The notes under the pieces were generated by a model, which ran no database searches, was not told the origin of the DNA, and worked only from the letters and a program-made list of their open reading frames with translations. DNA of 64,000 bases from Xenorhabdus bovienii SS-2004 (lineage in GTDB: Bacteria > Pseudomonadota > Gammaproteobacteria > Enterobacterales > Enterobacteriaceae), in NCBI RefSeq assembly GCF_000027225.1, contig NC_013892.1, positions 3,596,001-3,660,000 on the forward strand, read 5' to 3'. Positions 49,140 to 59,390 of this stretch are shown here, piece after piece. Position 1 is the stretch's first letter, and each line of letters opens with the position of its first letter. The position numbers and the translations under genes were made by a program.

Positions 49140-50354
<1,215 letters not shown>

Positions 50355-50381
50355 TTTTGATCGCGTTTTAGGCTTTTAAAG

Positions 50382-50436
50382 TGGTAGAATTTTTATGCTC
50401 AATAAAGTCATTTTAAAACAAATGGTTATATTTAGA
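50382..50436 (+). promoter_or_regulatory. Leader of CRISPR array 3
   Basis: TGGTAGAATTTTT (50382-50394) lies 43 bases before the first repeat, and TTAAAACAAATGG and TATATTTAGA abut it; both match arrays 1 and 2. The leader is immediately downstream of cas2. Confidence 0.85.
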
Positions 50437-50891
50437 GTGTTCCCCGTAGGTACGGGGATAAACCGGTTCAAATGTATACATTTTCACTCTTATTGTGTGT
50501 TCCCCGTAGGTACGGGGATAAACCGGAGACTCACGCCATGTCATGACTGAAAAATTTGTGTTCCCCGTAGGTACGGGGATAAACCGATGATGCCACGTTA
50601 CTATTCGCCATACCTAATGTGTTCCCCGTAGGTACGGGGATAAACCGTTTTCATATAGGACTCATCAGGATCAGCCAATGTGTTCCCCGTAGGTACGGGG
50701 ATAAACCGTCTATTGAGCGTCCAGCACTGAGTTTATTGTCGTGTTCCCCGTAGGTACGGGGATAAACCGGTAATGCCGGATTAAAAACGGGGATTGAAAT
50801 TGTGTTCCCCGTAGGTACGGGGATAAACCGCCTGCAATGGGAACATACTTCGCGGGGTCGTAGTGTTCCCCGTAGGTACGGGGATAAACCA
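50437..50891 (+). CRISPR. CRISPR array 3 (type I-E repeat, 8 repeats, 7 spacers)
   Basis: Eight 29-bp repeats at 50437, 50497, 50558, 50619, 50680, 50741, 50802 and 50863, same consensus as arrays 1 and 2 (GTGTTCCCCG...GATAAACCG). The first spacer is 31 bp, the others 32 bp. The last repeat ends in A instead of G, marking the trailer end. Read in the same direction as the cas operon. Confidence 0.98.
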
Positions 50892-51081
50892 ACAGCAGAA
50901 CATATCTTCCCATAATAGCAAGACTCACTATGACTCAAACTCGTCATAGAGAAATTGTTTTCACTAAAGTCACTATACGAAATATTCAACTTTAGTTACT
51001 CATTTTCCAGCATTATTCGTTAACAGACTTCATATAACCTATGATAATCTACTGCGTCCTTCATTTTTCTTTGAGTTTATT

Positions 51082-52101
51082 ATGACCTTAACTAACTTCA
51101 GCAAATTGTTAGCCGCTACACTTTGTCTTGCGACTTCATACAGCTATGCAGATGGTGAGCGCCCACTTTTTTCATTGACGATGGCAGAGTCTGGTGTATC
51201 GCAGACGAATAACGATGGGAGTTTATCTCATTCTACAAAATCAGAATCCCGCATTCTGCCGATTTGGGGTGATGAAGCGCGAGCTAAAGGCTACGATCTG
51301 CCTGAGCCATTTGGCGCAAGTTATGGTTATATGAATCTGCGTCAGGATATCATTATAGACAGCATTAAATTTCAATTTACCAATCCGCTTGTAGATAAGA
51401 GCTTTCGAAATCTGATTGCAGTCAATGCAGGTGATACCCGAGAAAAAAATGAATCTCATATGCTTAAACTGGATACTTGGGTTCTGCCTTTTATAAATGT
51501 ATACGGTGTATATGGGAAAACCAAAGGTACATCAAAAACCAATCTTGATAGTATTTACTTTATGGACATGGAAGACCCCTGGCTTAAAAACATTCCTTTT
51601 GAATTAAATTTCGAAGGAAAAACCTATGGTGGAGGGGCAACTTTTGCCGGTAGTTATAACCAATTTTTTGCTACATTAGATGCTAACTACACACGTACCA
51701 CTCTAGATATTTTAGATGGGGATATTAGTGCCCTTGTCATTACTCCACGCGTTGGTTATGAATTTGTCTTCGAACCATTATTCACTGGTCAGGGAAACAC
51801 CAAAGTTCAGGTATGGGTAGGTGCTATGTACCAAGATATCACCCAGCGTTTTAAAGGTGATGTAAGTAAACTCAATTTACCATCCGACCTAGCTGATTTG
51901 TTTGGCTCACTTACAAATAATACAGCGGATAACGGCAAATATAAATCAGACATCAAATTCGACGTCGAGCAGCACCTTGCCCATAAATGGAATAATACCG
52001 TTGGCGCACGTTTCGAAATCACTCGTAACTTCAATATCCTATCTGAAGTGGGTTTCGGCAACCGAAACAGCCTCTTTGTTTCCGGTGAGTTTCGTTTCTA
52101 A
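51082..52101 (+). CDS. Predicted outer-membrane beta-barrel protein
   Basis: 339 residues. A signal peptide is clear (about residues 1-22, ending SYSYA). The rest has alternating aromatic and polar residues with many short strands (for example GKTYGGGATFAGSYNQFFATLDANYTRT) and ends in GEFRF, the terminal Phe signature of outer-membrane barrels. No family name could be assigned. Its stop overlaps the start of the next gene (TAATG), so it is the first of a coupled three-gene cassette. Confidence 0.75.
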   Translation: MTLTNFSKLLAATLCLATSYSYADGERPLFSLTMAESGVSQTNNDGSLSHSTKSESRILPIWGDEARAKGYDLPEPFGASYGYMNLRQDIIIDSIKFQFTNPLVDKSFRNLIAVNAGDTREKNESHMLKLDTWVLPFINVYGVYGKTKGTSKTNLDSIYFMDMEDPWLKNIPFELNFEGKTYGGGATFAGSYNQFFATLDANYTRTTLDILDGDISALVITPRVGYEFVFEPLFTGQGNTKVQVWVGAMYQDITQRFKGDVSKLNLPSDLADLFGSLTNNTADNGKYKSDIKFDVEQHLAHKWNNTVGARFEITRNFNILSEVGFGNRNSLFVSGEFRF

Positions 52102-53252
52102 TGTTCGGCTACAAGACAATCAAGAGGCTGGTGATATCCAGCCTTCTTATTTTTAGCGTATCGTCAGCACAGGCTGATATCTTGCCCAATCGGCAGAAAA
52201 TCGATGGTTGGCTCAGCGAATTAGGTGGCAGCAATCAACTCGATGCCAGCAAAAAGGTTGATTGGGGTGTGCTGCCCGGTCCTTTTTACACTCCTGAAAT
52301 GGGAATGGGCGTCGGAGTCGCTGTAGTCGGGCTTTACCGTCCCGATAACTCAGACCACACCAGCCAGACCTCCTCACTGGGTCTCAGCGGTTTTGCTTCA
52401 TCTACCGGCGCATTTGGCCTGAATTTTACCAATTACAATTTTCTTGCCCGTGATCAGTGGCGGTTATTTGTTTCCGGAACGCTAAATAACACGCCGACTT
52501 ATTATTGGGGCAAGGGTTATGATGCCGGTAAAAATAATGGCAATAAAGAGAAATATCGAGCGCAGGAATTTGATATTCGCCCTCGCCTGCTCTATCGCGT
52601 GACAGATGCTACGTATATGGGATTAGGCTGGCATTTCTCATCCCTCAACGCCAGTGATCCGGATATCGGTGCCGCAAAATATTTCGCGCAGTCCGTCGGC
52701 GGACGCTCCGTCACCAGTTCCGGTGTAAGTGCATACTTCAGTTATGACACGCGGGATTTCCTGCCTAATGCAAAACACGGGCAGGCGTTTGAAATCGTTT
52801 ATACCTATTTTTCCCCGGAATTAGGGGGAGATAATCGTTTCAATACCACACAGTTACAGTTTTCGACTTATCACCAGCTATCCGAAAAATCCGTGCTGGC
52901 TTTCGATAATTATGCCCGTTTCAGCTCTGGCGATGTGCCGTGGAATCAATTATCCCTGCTGGGCAGTAGTCAACGGATGCGCGGGTACTATGAAGGGCGC
53001 TATCGCGATACCAATATCTTAACGTCACAGTTAGAATTAAGACATAAACTTGACTGGCGCCACGGTATTGTCGGCTGGATAGGCACAGGTACATTAAGTG
53101 ATTCTCCTTCAAAGCTAGGTGCAAAGCACTGGCTCCCTTCTATCGGTGTGGGCTATCGTTTCGAGTTTAAGCCACGCATGAATGTCAGATTAGATTTTGG
53201 TGTTGGTAAAGACAGCACTGGATTCTACTTTCAGGTAGGGGAAGCATTTTGA
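52101..53252 (+). CDS. BamA/TamA-family outer-membrane protein (surface antigen D15)
   Basis: 383 residues. Signal peptide (ending SSAQA), then an Omp85-type barrel without obvious POTRA domains. The motif QRMRGYYEGRYRD matches the conserved RGY/RGF loop of Omp85 barrels, and the C-terminus ends FYFQVGEAF with a terminal Phe. Small POTRA-less Omp85 proteins are poorly understood; a role in exporting or inserting a lipid or protein is plausible. It overlaps the next gene by four bases. Confidence 0.8.
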   Translation: MFGYKTIKRLVISSLLIFSVSSAQADILPNRQKIDGWLSELGGSNQLDASKKVDWGVLPGPFYTPEMGMGVGVAVVGLYRPDNSDHTSQTSSLGLSGFASSTGAFGLNFTNYNFLARDQWRLFVSGTLNNTPTYYWGKGYDAGKNNGNKEKYRAQEFDIRPRLLYRVTDATYMGLGWHFSSLNASDPDIGAAKYFAQSVGGRSVTSSGVSAYFSYDTRDFLPNAKHGQAFEIVYTYFSPELGGDNRFNTTQLQFSTYHQLSEKSVLAFDNYARFSSGDVPWNQLSLLGSSQRMRGYYEGRYRDTNILTSQLELRHKLDWRHGIVGWIGTGTLSDSPSKLGAKHWLPSIGVGYRFEFKPRMNVRLDFGVGKDSTGFYFQVGEAF

Positions 53253-54388
53253 AGTCATTGATGACGCTATTATTCAGTTTCCTGCTCATGGCATGTCAGG
53301 ATAAATCCACTCCCATCATGCCTGTAGAGCCTGTACTCATCAGTGACACTCAAGAACAGCCAGAGATCGACTGGCCAGTGTTGACACCTATTGAACCACC
53401 TGAAGGCTTAAGAGCCTGCTGCGCATTCGGTTACGATCTTAAAACCGAGGTGGTGGGGATTCCCGTTCCTTTCTATGATATCGACAATATCGTGGAGGCC
53501 GAGAAACTGGGCGAACATCACTATAACGACAGTGCTCTGGGTGCCAGTGCTGCTTTATTGGGGATAAGCAATGAAAAAATCGGCCTGTTATATACCCAGA
53601 AAGGTGGGTTTATTGATATCTCCCATGTGAGAGATACCGCAGACTATACGCTGTACCTCTTTAGCCAGATTTATGCTCACCTAGGTCAGGAGCGGAAATT
53701 AAGCCTAAGTAATGAGCTTGCGGCGCGTAAAATTCACTTTTTTGCCTTTACTCCACCTGTAGATCCCGTTGAGCGCTACACTTTAAGCGCTTATTTAGCG
53801 GCAAAACTGGCATTTCAGTTGGCGGCTTGGCACGAAATCGCCCAATGGTATGGCTATCAATCAGTCCCAGGGTTCCCCGAGGGCATTTCTGCGTTTTCCC
53901 CGGAAGACCTCTATTCCAATCTCTTGGGAGCAAGGCTGGCTCTGACCCTGATTCTGCAAGGTCACGCTTCTTCGGTAACTCAATTTACTACCTCAATGGC
54001 AGCCATATTGCCTTCTGCTTTGCATAAACTCGAGCCTTATTCCAAATCAGACACAAAAAAGATGTTTAATCAGGTCGACGGGCTATGGTGGAACAGTCAT
54101 GAACGTATTCCACAAAAGTTTTTAGTCCTGCGCAGGAATTATGAAATCCAAGACAATCGTTATCCATTAATGCCTTCAGGCAAAGAAAAGTTTGCGCGGC
54201 GTCTGTCCCTGCCTGATGAATATAAGCCGTTTTCGCTGGATAAATTGGCTGAACTACAGTTATGGCCAACCGAACAGATGAAAAACTTACCTGTTCCCAA
54301 TTCCTATTGGACAGTGAAAGACTTTAACGCGTTGGCAGAACATGCCCAGCATGAAGATGCGCGACAATTGTTATTGAGTAGCAAATAA
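53249..54388 (+). CDS. DUF4056-domain lipoprotein
   Basis: 379 residues. Lipoprotein signal with lipobox LMAC (Cys16). The domain matches DUF4056 (GLRACCAFGYDLKTEVVGIPVPFYDIDNIV near residue 50; WHEIAQWYGYQSVPGFPEGISAFSPEDLYSNLLG in the middle). The conserved His-Glu pair in WHEIAQW and the SPEDLYSNLLG block suggest an enzyme, but the reaction is unknown. It is translated with the Omp85-like and barrel genes, so the three probably act together in the outer membrane. Confidence 0.8.
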   Translation: MKSLMTLLFSFLLMACQDKSTPIMPVEPVLISDTQEQPEIDWPVLTPIEPPEGLRACCAFGYDLKTEVVGIPVPFYDIDNIVEAEKLGEHHYNDSALGASAALLGISNEKIGLLYTQKGGFIDISHVRDTADYTLYLFSQIYAHLGQERKLSLSNELAARKIHFFAFTPPVDPVERYTLSAYLAAKLAFQLAAWHEIAQWYGYQSVPGFPEGISAFSPEDLYSNLLGARLALTLILQGHASSVTQFTTSMAAILPSALHKLEPYSKSDTKKMFNQVDGLWWNSHERIPQKFLVLRRNYEIQDNRYPLMPSGKEKFARRLSLPDEYKPFSLDKLAELQLWPTEQMKNLPVPNSYWTVKDFNALAEHAQHEDARQLLLSSK

Positions 54389-54430
54389 ATACAGCAGCCA
54401 GTGACTCGGCAAAGCCTTTCGATTAAATTC

Positions 54431-54459
54431 GTAAGGAGATAGCTCCACTATCTCCTTAC
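54431..54459. terminator. Bidirectional hairpin between DUF4056 gene and marR-like gene
   Basis: A perfect 12-bp stem GTAAGGAGATAG / CTATCTCCTTAC with a 5-base loop separates two convergent genes and overlaps the stop of the MarR gene. The following T-rich stretch is weak, so the call is moderate. Confidence 0.6.
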
Positions 54460-54986
54460 TCTTTCCCGAATCTCCCCAACGCCCTGCGCATCGGCGTATG
54501 CCGCTTAATCAGTTCCTGCAAAACCTCTTTCAGTAACTGACTTTTACCGCTTCCCAGCGGTTCTAGTATGTTTTTTTCATGGGATTCTGCTTCTGCCAGT
54601 AATCCGACCACCACTTGCTGGCCGCTGTCGGTAAGATGCACTAACGTGATACGGCGATCTCCCCTACCATTGGAAAAACGAGTGACATGCCCCTGCAACT
54701 CAAGACGCTGTAATACTCGGGTAATTGTCGGTTGTTTACTGACTGTTTTTTGCGCTAGCAGGCTAATGCCAATCGGACCACTTCCAGCCAACGCCGATAA
54801 AACACGCCATTCCAGCACGGACAACCCCCGCGCCTCAACGATGTCATGAAACTCAGAAGAAACCAGCATCCATGCTTGCCCAAGCAAAGCAGGCAAGTAA
54901 TTATCAACAAACACTTTTGAATCCGGCATAGTTTCAACAACCTTTCTATTTCGGGAAGTTTTGTCTTCCGATTCTAAAAGGTTCAT
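54456..54986 (-). CDS. MarR-family transcriptional regulator
   Basis: 176 residues; a shorter start at MPDSKVFVDNYLPALLG (54929) is also plausible. The winged helix is visible: LSVLEWRVLSALAGSGPIGISLLAQKTVSKQPTITRVLQRLELQGHVTR, then a wing RGDRRITLVHLTDSGQQ. MarR proteins respond to phenolic or other small ligands. It has no divergent partner; the MFS gene downstream is in the same orientation but separated by about 285 bp and a terminator lies in between. Confidence 0.88.
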   Translation of the reverse strand: MNLLESEDKTSRNRKVVETMPDSKVFVDNYLPALLGQAWMLVSSEFHDIVEARGLSVLEWRVLSALAGSGPIGISLLAQKTVSKQPTITRVLQRLELQGHVTRFSNGRGDRRITLVHLTDSGQQVVVGLLAEAESHEKNILEPLGSGKSQLLKEVLQELIKRHTPMRRALGRFGKE

Positions 54987-55221
54987 CCGTGAAAAACACG
55001 CTCACAATAGTCACCCCATCAATGTTTTCCTGATACAAGTGAACCAAATCTCAGGACGTATGTATGCAGCCCAAGTTGTTTCAATATCATGCAGGCTATC
55101 GTAATAGATGGGGAGATAACAGGCGTGAGACTCTTCAGCGCGGGATACAAAGCCCGTTATGGTCAGATGCCGAGTGAAAGTTTATGGCGGAGATGATGTG
55201 ATTAATTTATATGGCAAAATT

Positions 55222-55256
55222 TAACGCAGCCCATTGTTATCGCGTGGGCTACGTTA
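55222..55256 (-). terminator. Terminator-like hairpin downstream of the MFS gene
   Basis: TAACGCAGCCCA pairs with TGGGCTACGTTA with one mismatch, followed on the minus strand by TTAAATTTT. It lies 16 bases beyond the MFS stop codon. Confidence 0.6.
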
Positions 55257-55271
55257 GACATAACATTAATC

Positions 55272-56459
55272 TCATTGCAGCGTGGCTGGGAAGCCATGTT
55301 TTTTAGCTCCCCAAGCGATTATCAATCCCACCACAAGCAATCCAAGCAAAGTCCAAGGGAAGATATGAACACCCTGAGTGTCTAGCAATATGCCTCCCAA
55401 CATACCGCCAGCAGCTATCGACAAATTCCAGACGGTAACCAAGATTGATTGAGCGACATCTGCACCAGAACCCGCAGCATCCGCAGAGGCCGTCTGCAAT
55501 AGCGCGGCTGCTCCGCCAAAAGTTAGCCCCCATATTGCCATAGAGATATAAATTACAGCAGGCAAAATACCAGCAAGCCCCAATGCCAGTGCGACCAAAG
55601 CAAATAATCCGATGCTTATCAAAACAAGCGACCGCAAATATTTATCGATCAATACCCCAATCAACCATATGCCAAGGACTGAAGAAGCCCCGAAGATTAG
55701 CAAAATTATGTCAACTCGATGGGAAAGACCCGCAGGAGCAAGAAATGGCATGATGTAGGTATAAAGGATACTATGTGCCAGCACCCAGAAAATAAGTACC
55801 GTTAATACTGGCCGAACACCGGGAGTGGCAAATACCGAACTTATCGATAAACGTTTTTCTGATGATTGGCCGGGATAATCTGGCACCCGTAAACGAATCC
55901 AAACCATGACCGCTAAAGTCAACAATGAGAGTAGGCCAAACGTCATGCGCCACCCAATCAGTGAGCCAAGAAATGCCCCTAAAGGAACGCCTAATGAAAG
56001 TGCCAGTGGTGCTCCTACCCCGGCAATGGCAAGCGCTCTCCCTTTTAGTGGTTCTGATGCCATCCGGCGCGCATAACCCGCCAACATACCCCAAATTAAA
56101 CCTCCGGCCATCCCTGCAAATAATCGGGCAATCAGCGCAAAAGTATAATTAGATGTCAATATAGTCAGTGTATTAAAAACAAACAACGCGCCTAAAACTA
56201 CCAATAAAAGCGGACGGCGTCGCCAGCTTTGAGTTGCCGTCGTTAATGGGATAGCCGCAATCACAGAGCCAATGGCGTACAACGTGACAAATTGTCCTGC
56301 CATCGATTCCGAAATATTCAATCCCATACTAATTTGCGCCAACATTCCCGCAGGGACAGTTTCTGTCATCAGCGCCAAAAAACCCGTCATTGCCAGTGCA
56401 AGCAATGACGCTAATGGCAAAGCATTTGTTTCACCCGTGTGACTTGTGGTTGATCTCAC
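55272..56459 (-). CDS. MFS drug-efflux transporter (DHA1 type)
   Basis: 395 residues, twelve predicted helices. Drug:H+ antiporter-1 features: TETVPAGMLAQISMGLNISESMAGQFVTLYAIGS at the N-terminus and ARLFAGMAGGLIWGMLAGYARRM in helices 4-5, with GAPLALSLGVPLGAFLG as the antiporter motif C-like region. It is divergent from a LysR gene with about 200 bases between starts, the normal setup of a LysR-controlled exporter. The cargo cannot be named. Confidence 0.88.
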   Translation of the reverse strand: MRSTTSHTGETNALPLASLLALAMTGFLALMTETVPAGMLAQISMGLNISESMAGQFVTLYAIGSVIAAIPLTTATQSWRRRPLLLVVLGALFVFNTLTILTSNYTFALIARLFAGMAGGLIWGMLAGYARRMASEPLKGRALAIAGVGAPLALSLGVPLGAFLGSLIGWRMTFGLLSLLTLAVMVWIRLRVPDYPGQSSEKRLSISSVFATPGVRPVLTVLIFWVLAHSILYTYIMPFLAPAGLSHRVDIILLIFGASSVLGIWLIGVLIDKYLRSLVLISIGLFALVALALGLAGILPAVIYISMAIWGLTFGGAAALLQTASADAAGSGADVAQSILVTVWNLSIAAGGMLGGILLDTQGVHIFPWTLLGLLVVGLIIAWGAKKHGFPATLQ

Positions 56460-56658
56460 TTAACTGCCCTCCTGTAAAATTCTTTATCTGAAAATACATA
56501 AGAGCGATTTAAATTATACGCACCCTATGAGGTTCACAGAATATGTGGATTGCTAGATCGGCTCATAGGTAAACAGTATGAAGGCGCATATTAGTATTAA
56601 AAACAGGCTACAGTTCAAAATATATATGACAAATATGTCATCAATAGGAAAACGAATA

Positions 56659-57549
56659 ATGGATAACTTTAGCGTCCTTGAAGTGTTTGTTCGAGTCAGT
56701 GAAGTACGGAGTTTCACGGCAGCAGGCAATCAACTCGGCGTGTCATCCTCCGCTATAAGCAAGGCAATAAGTCGCCTCGAAGAAAAGCTACGCGTACGAC
56801 TTTTCCACCGTTCCACACGCACAGTGACCTTAACTCCAGAAGGTACACTTTTTCTCAAACGCTGCCGCCGCATTCTGAATGAAATAGAAGCCGCAGAAAA
56901 TGAACTTTCCCAGTCACAATCTGTACCGTCTGGAAAGTTAAAAGTGAGTATGCCATCAATTGGCGTACTCTTTATGCCCAAGTTTGCCGAGTTCAGTCAG
57001 CAGTACCCAGAAATTGAATTAGAAATAGACAGCACTGACGGCTTAGTTGACTTAATTGAAGAAGGATTCGATGCCGTAATACGCACCGGAGAACCTGCTG
57101 ATTCACGATTAATGGCACGTGTGCTAGGCTCTTACAAAAGAGTTATCGTCGGTTCTCCCACCTACTTTCAAAAATTTGAAATACCTAAAAAACCAGAAGA
57201 ACTGATTAATCATTTCTGCATGATGTATCGTTATAAAAGCACAGGCAAGCTGGATATTTGGCCAATAAATCAAGATAACCCAACTTTGCAGCTAGAATGG
57301 CCTACCAGAATGGTAACTAACACACTTGACCCTCTCGTGTCTTTTGCAGAAAATAGTCTTGGAATTACTTGTATTCCTGATTTAGCCATCAGAGAACAGT
57401 TGAAAACAGGAAAGCTGATAACAATTCTGAATGATTTCAATAATGACATAACGACATGCAGGATACTTTGGCCTTCAAGCAAATATTTATCTCCCAAGTT
57501 AAGAGTATTTATAAATTTCATGGTCGAAAATCTATTTAAGAATGAGTGA
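56659..57549 (+). CDS. LysR-family transcriptional regulator
   Basis: 296 residues from MDNFSVLEVFVRVSE, chosen because AGGAAAA lies 8 bases upstream; the frame extends 27 codons further upstream without family similarity. The N-terminal helix-turn-helix is FTAAGNQLGVSSSAISKAISRLEEKLRVRLFHRSTRTVTLTPEG. The effector domain begins near residue 90. It is divergent from the MFS exporter and probably activates or represses it in response to the exporter's substrate. Confidence 0.92.
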   Translation: MDNFSVLEVFVRVSEVRSFTAAGNQLGVSSSAISKAISRLEEKLRVRLFHRSTRTVTLTPEGTLFLKRCRRILNEIEAAENELSQSQSVPSGKLKVSMPSIGVLFMPKFAEFSQQYPEIELEIDSTDGLVDLIEEGFDAVIRTGEPADSRLMARVLGSYKRVIVGSPTYFQKFEIPKKPEELINHFCMMYRYKSTGKLDIWPINQDNPTLQLEWPTRMVTNTLDPLVSFAENSLGITCIPDLAIREQLKTGKLITILNDFNNDITTCRILWPSSKYLSPKLRVFINFMVENLFKNE

Positions 57550-57553
57550 AGTA

Positions 57554-57589
57554 TGAGTGTCTAGTATTCAATATGATACTGGACACTCA
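57554..57589. terminator. Hairpin between convergent LysR and formyltransferase genes
   Basis: TGAGTGTC and GACACTCA close a stem extended inward by AGTAT / ATACT, 36 bases in all, between the stops of two convergent genes. Likely a bidirectional terminator. Confidence 0.6.
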
Positions 57590-57602
57590 ATTAATTTCAA
57601 TA

Positions 57603-59312
57603 CTAAATAATTCCAAGGGTTCCGCATTGAGATAATAAACTCTTCAAAGGAAGATTTGGATTAGATAAAAGGAGTCTATCCAAACTAATTATATGATCAG
57701 CCATTCTCTTTAAATCAGCATTTTCAATATGTGATGAATTAGATATCCAACGAAAAGCCCCCTTAACCGGATCAATTTGCATTGTCAGAGAAGCATTATT
57801 TTTTTCATATAATTGATAGACTGCTGGTTTAACTTCTGAGTTTATGAAATCTATAATGCTAATTCTAACATTACAGATATACTTTGAATACAAAGATTCA
57901 GTTGAGCGCAATTGTGGATATCGACAAATTATATCTTTATGGAAAGTTTTAAATTTATTAAGTATAGAACGCTCAACTGATATAGAACTATATAAATCCA
58001 ATGCAGAGCAATTAAAGTCAATATTAAATTCAAAAGGAACTGAAGCTGAAAAAAAGATAGAGTAATCTATAACCTCATGTTTAGGCAGTTCAGTTGCACA
58101 ATCCAAATGAAAATATTGAACATCATTAACCAATGCTAAATATACAGCAAATGCTCCCAATATATTAACCAATCTTTCTTCACTTGTAACATTTTCAATA
58201 TCAATATAAAGATTCCAGTTATAATATATTTCAAAAATACAATCTAAGTCATGATACAGAGTGTCAAATTTGAAATTTAATGGTCTAAATGATTCTAAAC
58301 GATTAACCCAAAATGATTCATATGGTGCTAACTCCTCATGTTCCTGAGTTAAATCTTCTAAATCAGAATTATTAATAATTGGTAATGAATCACCAACGCT
58401 TATGCAAAGCATATCAGCCAGAAAATCTGCCCGCAAATCTTCCCCGGTCAATTGAATAAATTCTATTCTGATATCTGTCGTTCCGGTAGTTACAATCCAG
58501 AAATTTTGTGCTATATCCACTAAAATACCTGCCTGCTTATGTGTTGAGACAGAAAGTACTTCAAGTGTTTTCACTATTCCTATAATATTTATCAAATAAA
58601 CTTTCGGAACACATAATGGATTGCGATAACGCTCACCGAAAGACAAACCACGTACTAAAGCTGACAGTTCTTCTGCTGAATGTGCCCACTGTAAACATGC
58701 TCCAGCATATGGACGTTTCCGACTAGAAAAAAAACTTCTCTCTGATACATTTTGCTTCACATATTCTATGGATTTTCCTCCTTTAATAAGAGATATTAAT
58801 TTTTTAAATCCTTCAAATGCCGCATTATAGCATTTCATATTTAATGAAAGAGCTGTGTCAGAACGATTAATTTCTACATTTTGTTGAACTGCTATATCTC
58901 CCGCGTCAACCACGGTAGCAATTCGATGCCAAGTAACTGCATACTTATCCTCCATTGCAAAAAGAGCCCATGAAGTCGCATGAGTTCCTGCATATTTAGG
59001 TAACGGAGCATCATGATAATTAAATGCACCTAATTTAATATTATCTAATAGTGCAGAGGTTAAAATAATTGGATTTGATATAGAGAACAGCCATTCAACA
59101 GAGTTGTTAGATACTAAAGATTCTAAATCCTGAATAGTATTGATACATTTTAAACCTTCTTTTTTAGCCCATAAAAGAAATACTGAATCTAAAGGCATAA
59201 CTACCTCAAGATGAATACCTATAGAAAGTAAGAATTGACAGCATCTAACAGCTAAAGTACCTTGACCAATAATTACAAAAGTGTAGTTTTCACTTGACTC
59301 CATTGTTTTCAT
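57603..59312 (-). CDS. Formyltransferase-domain protein with extra C-terminal domain (biosynthetic)
   Basis: 569 residues. Residues 1-200 are a Formyl_trans_N fold related to methionyl-tRNA formyltransferase, with the catalytic set N98 and H100 (FNYHDAPLPKYAGTHA) and D136 (VVDAGDI). Residues about 205-315 resemble the Formyl_trans_C/OB domain (CLQWAHSAEELSALVRGLSFGERYRNPLC). The last 240 residues, from YESFWVNRLESFRPLNF, look like part of an NRPS condensation domain, but without an HHxxxDG motif; this similarity is weak. Formyltransferases fused to NRPS parts formylate the starter amino acid of peptides such as gramicidin. It lies downstream of the NRPS and asparagine-synthase genes on the same strand. 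AT-rich, unlike the backbone. Confidence 0.75.
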   Translation of the reverse strand: MKTMESSENYTFVIIGQGTLAVRCCQFLLSIGIHLEVVMPLDSVFLLWAKKEGLKCINTIQDLESLVSNNSVEWLFSISNPIILTSALLDNIKLGAFNYHDAPLPKYAGTHATSWALFAMEDKYAVTWHRIATVVDAGDIAVQQNVEINRSDTALSLNMKCYNAAFEGFKKLISLIKGGKSIEYVKQNVSERSFFSSRKRPYAGACLQWAHSAEELSALVRGLSFGERYRNPLCVPKVYLINIIGIVKTLEVLSVSTHKQAGILVDIAQNFWIVTTGTTDIRIEFIQLTGEDLRADFLADMLCISVGDSLPIINNSDLEDLTQEHEELAPYESFWVNRLESFRPLNFKFDTLYHDLDCIFEIYYNWNLYIDIENVTSEERLVNILGAFAVYLALVNDVQYFHLDCATELPKHEVIDYSIFFSASVPFEFNIDFNCSALDLYSSISVERSILNKFKTFHKDIICRYPQLRSTESLYSKYICNVRISIIDFINSEVKPAVYQLYEKNNASLTMQIDPVKGAFRWISNSSHIENADLKRMADHIISLDRLLLSNPNLPLKSLLSQCGTLGII

Positions 59313-59390
59313 AATAATTTTCTCATATTAGAACCAATTTTACATAATTCATATAAAAACACCACTAAGTATTATTCTAAAATATAAGAA

